Positions 1 through 8,674 of a stretch of 64,000 nt of DNA are shown here, one piece after another. Where the stretch lies: positions 2,300,501 through 2,364,500 of the forward strand of contig NZ_CP072842.1 of NCBI RefSeq assembly GCF_017948305.1, in the 5' to 3' direction. The notes beneath the pieces are model-generated. The model ran no database searches, was not told the origin of the DNA, and worked only from the letters and a program-made list of their open reading frames with translations. Every line of letters begins with the position of its first letter. Position 1 is the stretch's first letter. The translations under genes were made by a program, and so were the position numbers. Origin of the DNA: Faecalibacter bovis. Lineage in GTDB: Bacteria; Bacteroidota; Bacteroidia; Flavobacteriales; Weeksellaceae.

Positions 1-1916
1 TTATCCGTTTTTAACTCACGTAATTTAGCCACCCATTTCGCAGGTTCCCAATATTGTACTTGCGAATCGTGTAAACCAGTCGAAACATACATATTTGGAT
101 AGGCTTTGGCTTCTACATTATCGTAAGGCGAATATTCTTTCATGTAGAAGTAATAATCTTCCTCGTTTGGATTTCCCCATTCGTCGTATTCTCCAGTTGT
201 TAAAGGAATCGAATCATCTAACATGGTTGTTACCACATCTACGAAAGGAACTTGAGCTACAATACCGTTAAACAATGTTGGCTCATAATTAATAACTGCT
301 CCCATTAATAAACCTCCGGCTGATCCGCCCATTCCGTATAAGTGTGGAGTAGAAGTATAGCCTTTTTCTATTAAGTGTTTTGCACAATCGATGTAATCAA
401 AGAAAGTATTTTTCTTATCTAACATTTTACCGTCTTCGTACCATTCACGACCTAAATATTGTCCACCACGAATGTGCGCAATCGCATATACAAATCCACG
501 ATCTAATAAACTTAAACGAACTGAACTAAAGTTAGGTTCGATTGTGTAACCGTAAGAACCGTAAGCATATAATAATAAAGGCGTTTCAGCTGACAATTTT
601 GTGTCTTTGTGATGAACCAAAGAAATCGCAACTTTTTCTCCATCGCGTGCTTCAGCCCAAATACGTTCAGAAACATAATTGTCTTTATTAAAATCACCTA
701 AAACTTCTTGTTCCTTTTTCACTTCAAAAGTTTTGTCTTTCATGTTGAAATCAATCACAGAAGTAGGCGTTGTTAAAGAAGTATATCCGTAACGTAAAAT
801 ATCTGTATCAAAATCTGGATTAGTTCCCGATCCTGCTGTATATGTTTCTTCGTTAAATGGTAAATAATAATCTTCCGATCCGTCCCATGCTTTGATATTC
901 ATTTGCATCAAACCATTTGTACGTTCTTCGATTACTAAATAATTTTTGAAAATTTCAAAACCTTCGATAAATGTTTCTTCACGATGTGGAATTACCTCAA
1001 CCCAATTTTCTTGTCCTGTTTGATCAACAGGCGTTTTCATTAATTTGAAGTTGAAGGCATCATCTTTATTGGTTTGAATATAAAATTCATTTCCAAAATG
1101 CTCAATCGAATATTCTAAATCACGTTCGCGTTCTTGAAAGATTTTAAATTCTGCATCTGGTTCATTTGCTGGAATAAAACGATATTCATCTGAAACAGTT
1201 GAAGAAGAGCCAATGATAATATAATCTCTTGATTTTGATTTATAAATATATACTGAAAAAGTATCGTCTTCCTCTTCAAAAACTAAAACGTCTTCCTCTT
1301 GAGTTGTTCCTAATTTGTGTTTCCAAATTTGATAAGCGCGTAATGTTTCGTCTTTTCTTGTATAGAACAACGTTTTGTTATCAGCAGCCCAAACCGAACC
1401 ACCAGTTGTGTTTTCAATTTTATCAGCTAAAATTTCTCCAGTTGTTAAATCTTTAATTTGAATCGTATAAATACGACGCGAAACATTATCAACTCCGAAT
1501 GTACACATTTCGTTGTTTGGCGAAACAGATAAACCACCTAATTTGTAGTACGCATGACCTTCAGCCATTGGATTTACGTCAAATAAGATTTCATCTTCGT
1601 TTTCTAAAGACTCTTTGCGACGTTTGTGAATAGGATATTCTTTTCCTTTTTGGAATTCAGTTAAATACCAATAACCGTTTATTTTGTAAGGTACTGAAGA
1701 ATCATCTTCTTTGATGCGCGACTTCATTTCTTCGAACAATTTTGCTTGAAGTTCTTCTGTCGGTTTTAAAATTGCTTCAGTATATTTATTTTCTTCTTTT
1801 AAATATTGAATAACTTCAGGGTTTTCGCGTTCGTTCAACCAGTAATAGTTATCGATACGAATATCCCCGTGTTTTTCTAATTTCTTTTCTATTTTTTTAG
1901 CAACAGGTGCTTGCAT
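1..1916 (-). CDS. ptrB: Oligopeptidase B / prolyl oligopeptidase family S9 peptidase (3' end outside window)
   Basis: This gene encodes a serine peptidase of family S9A that cleaves peptides, classically after basic residues. About 638 codons are present and the C-terminus lies beyond base 1. The N-terminal half (about residues 1-400) is the beta-propeller that gates substrate entry. The C-terminal half is an alpha/beta hydrolase with the nucleophile in GGSAGG near residue 530 and the aspartate region GLHDSQVQ near residue 612. The catalytic histidine would lie in the missing part. No signal peptide is seen, so it is probably cytoplasmic. The ATG at 1916 fits the family N-terminus (NYYWLNERENPEV). 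A consensus promoter lies just upstream. The S9 family call is firm; the oligopeptidase B subtype is very likely. Confidence 0.9.
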   Translation of the reverse strand, partial: MQAPVAKKIEKKLEKHGDIRIDNYYWLNERENPEVIQYLKEENKYTEAILKPTEELQAKLFEEMKSRIKEDDSSVPYKINGYWYLTEFQKGKEYPIHKRRKESLENEDEILFDVNPMAEGHAYYKLGGLSVSPNNEMCTFGVDNVSRRIYTIQIKDLTTGEILADKIENTTGGSVWAADNKTLFYTRKDETLRAYQIWKHKLGTTQEEDVLVFEEEDDTFSVYIYKSKSRDYIIIGSSSTVSDEYRFIPANEPDAEFKIFQERERDLEYSIEHFGNEFYIQTNKDDAFNFKLMKTPVDQTGQENWVEVIPHREETFIEGFEIFKNYLVIEERTNGLMQMNIKAWDGSEDYYLPFNEETYTAGSGTNPDFDTDILRYGYTSLTTPTSVIDFNMKDKTFEVKKEQEVLGDFNKDNYVSERIWAEARDGEKVAISLVHHKDTKLSAETPLLLYAYGSYGYTIEPNFSSVRLSLLDRGFVYAIAHIRGGQYLGREWYEDGKMLDKKNTFFDYIDCAKHLIEKGYTSTPHLYGMGGSAGGLLMGAVINYEPTLFNGIVAQVPFVDVVTTMLDDSIPLTTGEYDEWGNPNEEDYYFYMKEYSPYDNVEAKAYPNMYVSTGLHDSQVQYWEPAKWVAKLRELKTD

Positions 1917-1935
1917 AATTTTAATTTTAAAGGTG

Positions 1936-1964
1936 CAAATTTAGGGCTTTTTTATTTGCTCAAA
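1936..1964 (-). promoter_or_regulatory. Bacteroidota-type promoter of the S9 peptidase gene
   Basis: On the minus strand the sequence reads TTTG, then 17 bases, then TAAATTTG. This matches the Bacteroidota sigma-A consensus TTTG-N17-TAnnTTTG. The -7 box ends about 20 bases before the ATG at 1916. The -7 box overlaps the stop codon of the upstream gene, so the peptidase has its own promoter. Confidence 0.75.
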
Positions 1965-2738
1965 TTCGGTTTTAGTCCAAGTTTCATTTCCTTCTTTAAA
2001 TTCGATGATAAGATTTTGATCTTCTACGTATCCAAGAGTATTATAATTCCCTTTTTCAGAAAAAACTTCTACATGTACAACTTTTTCTTTACTTGAAGGA
2101 TAAATGTTAAGAATTGGTTTTTGATTTTGAACATTAATTAATTGCGCTTTGTCTTTAGCAAGTTCAATTAATCGATAAGTAACTCCTTTTGACTCAAATA
2201 AAATATCATTGTTTTTTATTTTGGAAGAATCAATAGGAATTTTGATTTCACCATTTTCCTCACCAATAACTATGTAAGTTTTTGTTTCCACACTTTTTTT
2301 AGTAATGGTTGGCTTTTTTATTTCCTTGGCATTTTGCAAAGGTAATTTTACTATTGCAAGATTTAAGGCTTCTTGATACCCTTTTTCAAAATCTTTTATC
2401 TTAGAAACTCCTTCATATTCCGAAAGGATAGTATCATTACAATCTTTAAAAACAACTTTCAATTTATTTTGAAAAGAACTTTTAATGTTTTGAATATCAG
2501 CTTTACTCGCCAAACACAAATTTTGTTTTAAATCCGAAGGAATATCCTTTGAACCCTCAACAATAATTTCGTACTTCTTTTTGCGAAGTAAAGTTTTTAG
2601 ATAGGTATTTAGCTGATAATCCTCTTTTGCAAAATCAACAAACGTATTCGGAACAATAACATACTTGTAATCACTAACCTGTTGTGCAAACGAAAAAGAA
2701 ACTGAATGTAAGAAAAATGCGACTAAAAGCTTTTTCAT
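1941..2738 (-). CDS. Secreted hypothetical protein, paralogue of its neighbour
   Basis: This 265-residue protein has a signal peptide of about 18 residues ending FSFAQ. The mature N-terminus reads VSDYKYVIVPNTF, then YQLNTYLKTLLRKKKYE, then a conserved cysteine pair (NLCLASKADI and FKDCNDTI). It ends in a beta-rich C-terminal region. The same order of motifs is found in the adjacent 258-residue protein, so the two arose by tandem duplication. I recognise this as a family seen in flavobacteria but know no function for it. Three bases separate it from the upstream paralogue, so they are almost certainly one transcript. Confidence 0.75.
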   Translation of the reverse strand: MKKLLVAFFLHSVSFSFAQQVSDYKYVIVPNTFVDFAKEDYQLNTYLKTLLRKKKYEIIVEGSKDIPSDLKQNLCLASKADIQNIKSSFQNKLKVVFKDCNDTILSEYEGVSKIKDFEKGYQEALNLAIVKLPLQNAKEIKKPTITKKSVETKTYIVIGEENGEIKIPIDSSKIKNNDILFESKGVTYRLIELAKDKAQLINVQNQKPILNIYPSSKEKVVHVEVFSEKGNYNTLGYVEDQNLIIEFKEGNETWTKTEFEQIKKP

Positions 2739-2741
2739 GAA

Positions 2742-3518
2742 TTATTTCTTTTCAGTTAAAATGACTTCTTTCCAAACGTTATTTTCTTTGACTTCGAAAG
2801 AAATTGAATTTTCGTTATAATAACCGATTGAATTGTATGTAGAATCTCCGTTTGTAACTGCTACACGGAAAACACCAGGTTTTAACGCTTTTTCGAACTT
2901 CGCGACTACTTGCGTTGCATTTTCGTTCATGATGATGAAATTAGTTTGATTTAACTCAATTAGCTGATAATTCTTCTTCCCATCAGTTAAAAGTGGAGCT
3001 ACATTAGCATTATCACTTGCTTTCACTGTTATTTGGACAGGTTCCTGCTTTATAAGTTGTGTATTTACAGGTTGAGAAGCTACCATCGATTTTGTAGATT
3101 TTACAGTAGGAACACTTGGTTCAATTTTATCTAAAGCTCTTTTTAAAGCATCTTGATAACCTTTGTCAAATTCTTTTATAATAGAACTACCTTCGATGCT
3201 GCTGATAATTTGGTTTTTACAGTCAATAAAATTAACGTTTAATTTATTTGTCGTTAAACTTTTCGCCTTAACTAAATCTGCGCGTACCATTGTACAAGGA
3301 TCATTTAGAGCTTCTGCTGGCCAAACTGATTTATCATCTTTTAAGATGGTATAGTTTTTTTTACCTAAATAAAAACCTAATCTAGAATTTAATTGGTATT
3401 GATTTTCCCCGAATGATGATAATGCATCAGGTACATGTACGTATTTGTAATCTTTGATTTCTTGAGCATTAGCAAATCCTAATGTTGCTAAAAATATAGT
3501 TGAAAGAATTGTTTTCAT
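2742..3518 (-). CDS. Secreted hypothetical protein, first of a tandem paralogous pair
   Basis: This 258-residue protein has a signal peptide ending LGFANAQ. The next segments, IKDYKYVHVPDAL and YQLNSRLGFYLGKKNY, match the downstream paralogue. Two conserved cysteines follow (NDPCTMVRADL and FIDCKNQI), then KEFDKGYQDALKRAL. The middle linker (about residues 135-165) differs between the two copies. A TAAATTTG box at 3537-3544 on the minus strand is a likely -7 element for the pair. Secretion and duplication are clear; the function is unknown. Confidence 0.75.
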   Translation of the reverse strand: MKTILSTIFLATLGFANAQEIKDYKYVHVPDALSSFGENQYQLNSRLGFYLGKKNYTILKDDKSVWPAEALNDPCTMVRADLVKAKSLTTNKLNVNFIDCKNQIISSIEGSSIIKEFDKGYQDALKRALDKIEPSVPTVKSTKSMVASQPVNTQLIKQEPVQITVKASDNANVAPLLTDGKKNYQLIELNQTNFIIMNENATQVVAKFEKALKPGVFRVAVTNGDSTYNSIGYYNENSISFEVKENNVWKEVILTEKK

Positions 3519-3544
3519 CTTAATTGATATTTAATCCAAATTTA

Positions 3545-3981
3545 AAGGAATAAATAGAAAATAGCATGGTTATGAATCCTAATCTTTGAATTTATTTTTA
3601 TTGATTTGAAGGGTAATTCTGTTGAATAAATCCGTAGAAGAATTTCCAATCACAAAAGTATATTGCCCTTTATTTACAATCTAACTTTGTGAATTTTAGT
3701 CAAAATATGTTATGACAAGTTTATCAAAAGCGATTATTATTTTGTTCTATTATAATTGATATGCTTAAGGAAATTGACATTACAAGAAATTTGTAGCATT
3801 TTTAACCATTGCCTATAAATTATTTATGTTCAGTGGTTTGTAGAGTTTTTAAAAATACAAAAAATATCATTAATATATCGAGTGTTAGATGTAATATCAA
3901 TTGAGTATAAATTACATTATAAGTATTATTGTTTTTATATTATTTTTTAAATTTATATAGAAATTTAATTTAAAATAAAAG
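3545..3981. other. Intergenic region without a gene
   Basis: This AT-rich stretch lies between divergent genes. I see no reading frame worth calling and no RNA gene. A TAACTTTG box at 3682-3689, with TTG 16 bases upstream, is a possible promoter pointing right. It would leave a leader of almost 300 bases before the SDR gene. Confidence 0.4.
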
Positions 3982-4734
3982 ATGGGAATTTTAGAAAATA
4001 AAGTAGCAATTGTAACGGGAGGTTCATCAGGAATTGGGAAGTCGGTAGCTGAACTTTATGCAAAAGAAGGTGCAAAAGTAATTGTTTCTGATATTGATGT
4101 AGAAGGTGGAGAAAAAGTTGTGGCTGAAATTATAGCAAATGGAGGAGTTGCATCATTTTTTAAAGCTGACACATCTACTGCTGAAGAAAATAAAGCATTA
4201 GTGGATGAAGCTATTAGATTATATGGAAAATTAGATATTGCTTGTAATAATGCAGGAATTGGTGGATTGGCTGCTGAAACTGCAAATTATACTTTAGAAG
4301 CATGGAAAAAAGTTATTGATATTAATTTTAATGGTGTCTTTTATGGATGTAAATATCAATTAGAAGCAATGGAGAAAAATGGTAGTGGTTCTATTATCAA
4401 CATGGCTTCAATTCATGGTTTAGTGGCTGCACCTATGAGTTCTGCTTACACGTCATCAAAACACGGAATTGTAGGTTTAACAAAAAACATTGGGGCAGAA
4501 TATGGTCCGAAAAACATTCGTTGTAATGCTGTTGGACCTGGTTATATCAAGACTCCGCTTTTAGATAATAATTTATCAAAAGAACAATTAGAATATTTAG
4601 TTACAAAACATCCAATTGGTAGATTAGGTGAGCCAGAGGAAGTTGCAGAATTAGTTTTATTCTTAAGTTCAGACAAAGCTTCATTTATGACTGGTGGATA
4701 TTATCTTGTAGATGGTGGATACACAGCAGTATAG
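3982..4734 (+). CDS. SDR-family NAD(P)-dependent oxidoreductase
   Basis: This 250-residue classical short-chain dehydrogenase/reductase is the standard length for the family. The cofactor motif TGGSSGIG is at about residues 12-19 and NNAG at about 89-92. The catalytic Ser is in INMASIHG, and the Tyr and Lys in YTSSK near 156-160. The conserved PGYIKTPL follows. Asp at about residue 38 (VSDID), after the second strand, favours NAD(H) over NADP(H). This is the glucose-1-dehydrogenase/2,5-dichloro-diol-like branch, but the substrate cannot be read from sequence. No operon partner is evident. Confidence 0.9.
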   Translation: MGILENKVAIVTGGSSGIGKSVAELYAKEGAKVIVSDIDVEGGEKVVAEIIANGGVASFFKADTSTAEENKALVDEAIRLYGKLDIACNNAGIGGLAAETANYTLEAWKKVIDINFNGVFYGCKYQLEAMEKNGSGSIINMASIHGLVAAPMSSAYTSSKHGIVGLTKNIGAEYGPKNIRCNAVGPGYIKTPLLDNNLSKEQLEYLVTKHPIGRLGEPEEVAELVLFLSSDKASFMTGGYYLVDGGYTAV

Positions 4735-4787
4735 GTTATTGTTAGATTTTCTTTCGAATTTTAGCAGTTTTTTAGTTGATTAATCCT

Positions 4788-4795
4788 TAATTTTG
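4788..4795 (+). promoter_or_regulatory. Putative -7 box of the transaldolase gene
   Basis: TAATTTTG matches TAnnTTTG and ends 23 bases before the ATG at 4819. No good -33 TTTG is seen at the usual spacing, so this is a weak assignment. Confidence 0.4.
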
Positions 4796-4818
4796 CACAA
4801 ACGTAACACAAACAAACA

Positions 4819-5475
4819 ATGAAATTTTTTATCGATACAGCAAATTTAGCTGATATTAAAGAAGCTCAAGATTTAGGAGTATTAGACGGGGTTACTACAA
4901 ACCCATCGTTAATGGCAAAAGAAGGAATTGCAGGAACTGAAAATGTAATTAATCACTATAAAGCAATATGTGAAATCGTTGATGGTGATGTTTCAGCAGA
5001 GGTAATTTCTACAGATTTTGAAGGTATGATTAAAGAAGGTGAGGAGTTAGCCGCTTTACATCCACAAATTGTAGTAAAAATTCCGATGACAAAAGACGGA
5101 ATCAAAGCTTGTAAATATTTTTCAAACAAAGGAATTCGTACAAACGTAACATTAGTTTTCTCTGTTGGTCAAGCATTATTAGCTGCCAAAGCAGGTGCAA
5201 CTTATGTATCGCCATTTTTAGGTCGTTTAGATGATATTTCGATGGATGGATTAAACTTAATCGAAGAAATTCGTGAAGTTTATGATAACTATTTATTTGA
5301 AACTCAAATTTTAGCTGCTTCTGTACGTCACACGATGCATATTGTAAATTGTGCTAAAATTGGTGCTGATGTAATGACTGGACCATTATCGTCTATTTTA
5401 GGATTATTAAAACACCCTTTAACAGATTCTGGTTTAGCTCAGTTTTTAGCAGATCACGCGAAAGCTAATTCTTAA
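4819..5475 (+). CDS. fsa: Transaldolase-like / fructose-6-phosphate aldolase family protein
   Basis: This 218-residue protein is the short TalC/Fsa-type transaldolase, well below the roughly 320 residues of TalB. It starts [16 protein letters not shown] and continues [13 protein letters not shown], the classic family opening. The Schiff-base lysine is in [10 protein letters not shown] near residue 87. Proteins of this group act either as transaldolase in the non-oxidative pentose phosphate pathway or as fructose-6-phosphate aldolase; sequence alone does not settle which. It is cytoplasmic and probably decameric by family analogy. A strong terminator follows. Confidence 0.9.
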   Translation: MKFFIDTANLADIKEAQDLGVLDGVTTNPSLMAKEGIAGTENVINHYKAICEIVDGDVSAEVISTDFEGMIKEGEELAALHPQIVVKIPMTKDGIKACKYFSNKGIRTNVTLVFSVGQALLAAKAGATYVSPFLGRLDDISMDGLNLIEEIREVYDNYLFETQILAASVRHTMHIVNCAKIGADVMTGPLSSILGLLKHPLTDSGLAQFLADHAKANS

Positions 5476-5521
5476 TCGAATTAGTTTTACAACTACACAA
5501 AAGACAATTAGTTTATATATT

Positions 5522-5551
5522 AAAAAAGCCACTCTTACGAGTGGCTTTTTT
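5522..5551. terminator. Bidirectional rho-independent terminator
   Basis: AAAAAAGCCACTC pairs perfectly with GAGTGGCTTTTTT around a 4-base loop. It sits between the convergent transaldolase and nuclease genes and can serve both. Confidence 0.9.
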
Positions 5552-5566
5552 AATATATTTAGATTA

Positions 5567-6712
5567 TTACTTGATTACAACCTTACGGTTTACTTCAAGT
5601 CCATTTCCTACAATTTTGATGATGTAAATTCCTTTAGATTGGAATTTAACCTCTAATTTATTTTGATTGTACTGGTTTACATTTTCCTGAACCATTTGTC
5701 CATTCATGTTATAAACCATCACTTTATCAATTTTTTTATCATTATTTTTTAATTCAACAATAACAGAGTTATTATTTGTATTAATAACATTGATATCAGG
5801 TCTTTCTTGGTAATTGAAATCAGTAGAAGATAATGTTCCCCAAATACGTTGAGCATATTCAGGATTATCGATAAATGGATTTCTATTTCCTTGGTAGTTG
5901 TAAATTAAATTGTTGATGTCTAATTCTCTTTGAGAAACAGGATCTTGAACATGCCAAGTTAATAATTGACTTAAAAATTCGTCAGAAATAGCTTTATCTC
6001 TCGATCCGTCAAACATAACTTTAGAATTACTTCTTGTAGTTCTGTAAAAATCAGGCATCATATCCTCATAACGAGTTGTAAAATATAAAATTGCTCTTGC
6101 AATGTCACCTTTAAACTCATCGATAGGTTCAACAACAGTTATATCATCATTGTAAACATATTTCCCCTTTGTTGTTCCATTTAAAGATTTACATGGCGTA
6201 TTAGTTGCACCACTGTTACAAGCTGAAGCAGAATTTCTGTTCACAACTTCACCAAAAGCGAAGTTACTTCTCCAACCATTAACTTTTCCATCTGTTGGCC
6301 AAACATGGAAAGCATCTGTACGCATTGGATTAGTTCTATATTCATCAAAAAATGATTGTGGAACTAAATGCTCTCTGTTGTAACCTCCACCTTCTTGACC
6401 AGCTCCTAAATTATCTCCTGGAATATAGTTGTAAGGGTCACGTCCTGTCGGGTTTTCTGAATAAATATCTAAAACGGTATTATCATTTTCGTAATATTTA
6501 TCTCTAAATCCATTTAAAGGATCAGTGCTTTTGTATAAATCTTTTAAACCATTATATGTTCTGTCAACGTGGTTAGTTTTAATTATCTCGTGTAATTGAG
6601 TTTTTAATGTATAGCTTGTTCCCGTTGCAGCATCATAGTATCCTTGAGGAATTTGAGCAAATACTGAAAAACCTAAGTTTAATAATAGTATAGAGAAGAT
6701 AGATTTTTTCAT
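5567..6712 (-). CDS. Secreted endonuclease I family nuclease with T9SS sorting tail
   Basis: This 381-residue extracellular nuclease begins with a signal peptide (MKKSIFSILLLNLGFSVFAQ). The endonuclease I domain (EndA/NucM type, about residues 30-285) has the catalytic His in NREHLVPQSFF, the following HVWPTDGKVNGWRSNFAFGE block and GNRNPFIDNPEYAQRIWG near its end. The last 75 residues form a type A T9SS sorting domain (MVYNMNGQMV ... GIYIIKIVGNG). It is therefore predicted to be exported by Sec and then passed through the type IX system to degrade DNA or RNA outside the cell. It follows its paralogue by 4 bases. Confidence 0.9.
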   Translation of the reverse strand: MKKSIFSILLLNLGFSVFAQIPQGYYDAATGTSYTLKTQLHEIIKTNHVDRTYNGLKDLYKSTDPLNGFRDKYYENDNTVLDIYSENPTGRDPYNYIPGDNLGAGQEGGGYNREHLVPQSFFDEYRTNPMRTDAFHVWPTDGKVNGWRSNFAFGEVVNRNSASACNSGATNTPCKSLNGTTKGKYVYNDDITVVEPIDEFKGDIARAILYFTTRYEDMMPDFYRTTRSNSKVMFDGSRDKAISDEFLSQLLTWHVQDPVSQRELDINNLIYNYQGNRNPFIDNPEYAQRIWGTLSSTDFNYQERPDINVINTNNNSVIVELKNNDKKIDKVMVYNMNGQMVQENVNQYNQNKLEVKFQSKGIYIIKIVGNGLEVNRKVVIK

Positions 6713-6716
6713 AATC

Positions 6717-7760
6717 TTATTTAATAATTACTTTTTTAGTTTCATTAATATTGTTTCCTGTAATTTTTAAGATGTGAATACCTTTATTGTTATTACGGAT
6801 TTCAATATTTTTTTGATTTGAAGTATTATTGAAAACTTTATTTAATTGTCCGTTTGTAGTATAAATAGAAACTGATTGAATCACTTCATTTGTAGACTGT
6901 ACAAAAATGCTAGATCCATTTGTGTAAGTATTGATTTTATTCTCTGTCATTGAGTAATTATCAGTACCTAAGAAAGACCATAAGTTTTGTGCTGCTGGAC
7001 CTCCCCAAATTAAAGTTGCTAAATATGGATTGTCGATAAATGGGTTACGATTTCCTTGTGCGTAAGGATTACTTCTGTTCCCCATGTATTCGTTACGTTG
7101 AATTTCAAGTTCAGATACAGGATCTTCAGCATTCCATTTTAAGAATAAATCGATCATATCATCAGGAGTTGCAGATGAGCTTCCTACACCAACTTTTGAA
7201 GGTTTACATCTATCACCATATCTTAAATACATGTACATCATCATACGTGCAACATCTCCTTTCCATTCGTCTCCAGGATACCAACCTCCATTTGTTTTTG
7301 CAGAATTACCTGAACCCGCTACAAATTTTAAATTTCCACGGTTTGAGTTTCTTTGAACATCAGTAGGACGTAAATGATGTGCATCCGAACCTGGACCAGA
7401 TTCACCTAAATTTGGACTTCCTAATGATTTTGGATAAGTATGCTCACGGTTCCATTGACCATTATTTCCTCCGTTATTATTTTTTCCATTATAGTACGCA
7501 TCAGTTCCAGTAGATGTTTTGTTATATCCGTATAATTGGATTACTCTACTATTATTTGTTGGATCTAAATCTGTTACTTTTAAAGCGTTCCACACATTGC
7601 TGTATGATAATGATCTAGTATGCGTAGAAGTGATTAAATAAGCTAATTCTTCTTTTAATGCAACACCTCTTTTATTGAAATTAATTCCATCATAGTAAGA
7701 CTGCTGTGCTTGCGTAATTATGCAAGTCAAAAATAATAGAATTGTAGTTAAATTTTTCAT
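6717..7760 (-). CDS. Secreted endonuclease I family nuclease with T9SS sorting tail (paralogue)
   Basis: This 347-residue nuclease has a signal peptide ending ITQAQ. The catalytic block is NREHTYPKSLG followed by GSDAHHLRPTDVQRNSNRG, and GNRNPFIDNPYLATLIWGG closes the domain. A type A T9SS C-terminal domain ends KGIHILKITGNN. It is first in a two-gene operon with the other endonuclease I gene. The two are clearly diverged, so the duplication is old. A TACATTTG -7-like box lies 35 bases upstream of the ATG. Confidence 0.9.
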   Translation of the reverse strand: MKNLTTILLFLTCIITQAQQSYYDGINFNKRGVALKEELAYLITSTHTRSLSYSNVWNALKVTDLDPTNNSRVIQLYGYNKTSTGTDAYYNGKNNNGGNNGQWNREHTYPKSLGSPNLGESGPGSDAHHLRPTDVQRNSNRGNLKFVAGSGNSAKTNGGWYPGDEWKGDVARMMMYMYLRYGDRCKPSKVGVGSSSATPDDMIDLFLKWNAEDPVSELEIQRNEYMGNRSNPYAQGNRNPFIDNPYLATLIWGGPAAQNLWSFLGTDNYSMTENKINTYTNGSSIFVQSTNEVIQSVSIYTTNGQLNKVFNNTSNQKNIEIRNNNKGIHILKITGNNINETKKVIIK

Positions 7761-7795
7761 GTATTAATTTTAGTTTTCTTTTAAATTTTGGGATG

Positions 7796-7803
7796 CAAAT
7801 GTA
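7796..7803 (-). promoter_or_regulatory. Putative -7 box of the nuclease operon
   Basis: On the minus strand TACATTTG matches TAnnTTTG, 35 bases before the ATG at 7760. The nearest upstream TTG is only 12 bases away, short of the usual spacing. Confidence 0.4.
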
Positions 7804-8066
7804 AGTTTTTTTTAACAATAATGGATAAGGTTTTTAGTTAAATGAAAATAAATATTTCATAACTAATTGATACTTATCTATTGATGGATAAAACCATAAA
7901 AATCTCATTTTATTAAATTGTTAAATTTTTAATGATAGTTGTTAAAATTGCTGTTATGTGTAAAAAATTAATTATATTAATGAAAAATATGTTAATTATA
8001 TCCAATATATTTTCTGTATCATTAAAACATTAGTTAATAGATTATTTAACCTAAATTTATCACATC

Positions 8067-8180
8067 ATGACAAAATTATTTATTATATCACTTGTAATTC
8101 TTCTAGTTCCCTTTACTTATATTTTTATGCTTTTTATTTCATCTTTCTTCAAAGGGTTTAATAAAATCAACCATGATTAG
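8067..8180 (+). CDS. Small single-span membrane protein (37 aa), hypothetical
   Basis: An ATG opens a 37-codon frame that is almost entirely one hydrophobic helix (LFIISLVILLVPFTYIFMLF), followed by a basic, polar tail (FKGFNKINHD). It is isolated and reads the same way as the next gene. The clean amphipathic end and stop make it plausible as a real small protein, but coding status is uncertain. Confidence 0.4.
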   Translation: MTKLFIISLVILLVPFTYIFMLFISSFFKGFNKINHD

Positions 8181-8258
8181 CATTTAATTGGATTGACTGA
8201 TTTATAACGACATATTCTGTCTTCTAAGAGTTGTAGTTTTATACATAATTAACTGGTT

Positions 8259-8645
8259 ATGATGAATACACTACAACAAATGTTTAGATTAGGTGAAACT
8301 GAATTTGAAAAACTTAAATCAAATTATAATCTCCAAGAATTTTCGTTAGAAATAAATTGCTTTGACATTGGTGAAGGTTTTGAAATCATATTTAATAATG
8401 ATAGTGTGAAAGATTCAATTCAATCGTTCAATACTAATTTGAACACTTTAGAAAATAAAGTTTTAATTGAAGATTATATTGCAATTAGTCTTTTTAACGA
8501 AAAAGGTGTTAGGCTTTATAAGCACGAAAGTAAAAGAAATAATTTCAAAACTAATTCAATTTTTGAGGTTATAAATCAGCCAGAAAAATATCCGAATTAT
8601 GTAGATGAAAATACAATTCCTTGGTGGAAAAGTGAAAAAAAATAA
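8259..8645 (+). CDS. Hypothetical protein (128 aa)
   Basis: This is a soluble 128-residue acidic protein without a signal peptide or membrane segment. It may start at the first or second of two adjacent ATG codons. No family is recognised. The C-terminus ends IPWWKSEKK. It is a single gene closed by a shared terminator with the convergent MutS2 gene. Confidence 0.6.
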   Translation: MMNTLQQMFRLGETEFEKLKSNYNLQEFSLEINCFDIGEGFEIIFNNDSVKDSIQSFNTNLNTLENKVLIEDYIAISLFNEKGVRLYKHESKRNNFKTNSIFEVINQPEKYPNYVDENTIPWWKSEKK

Positions 8646-8672
8646 GCCATTACAATTTTGTAATGGCTTTTA
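8644..8672. terminator. Bidirectional terminator
   Basis: AGCCATTACA at 8645-8654 pairs with TGTAATGGCT at 8659-8668 around a 4-base loop, with T-rich tails on both strands. It overlaps the stop of the upstream gene and separates two convergent genes. Confidence 0.85.
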
Positions 8673-8674
8673 TT

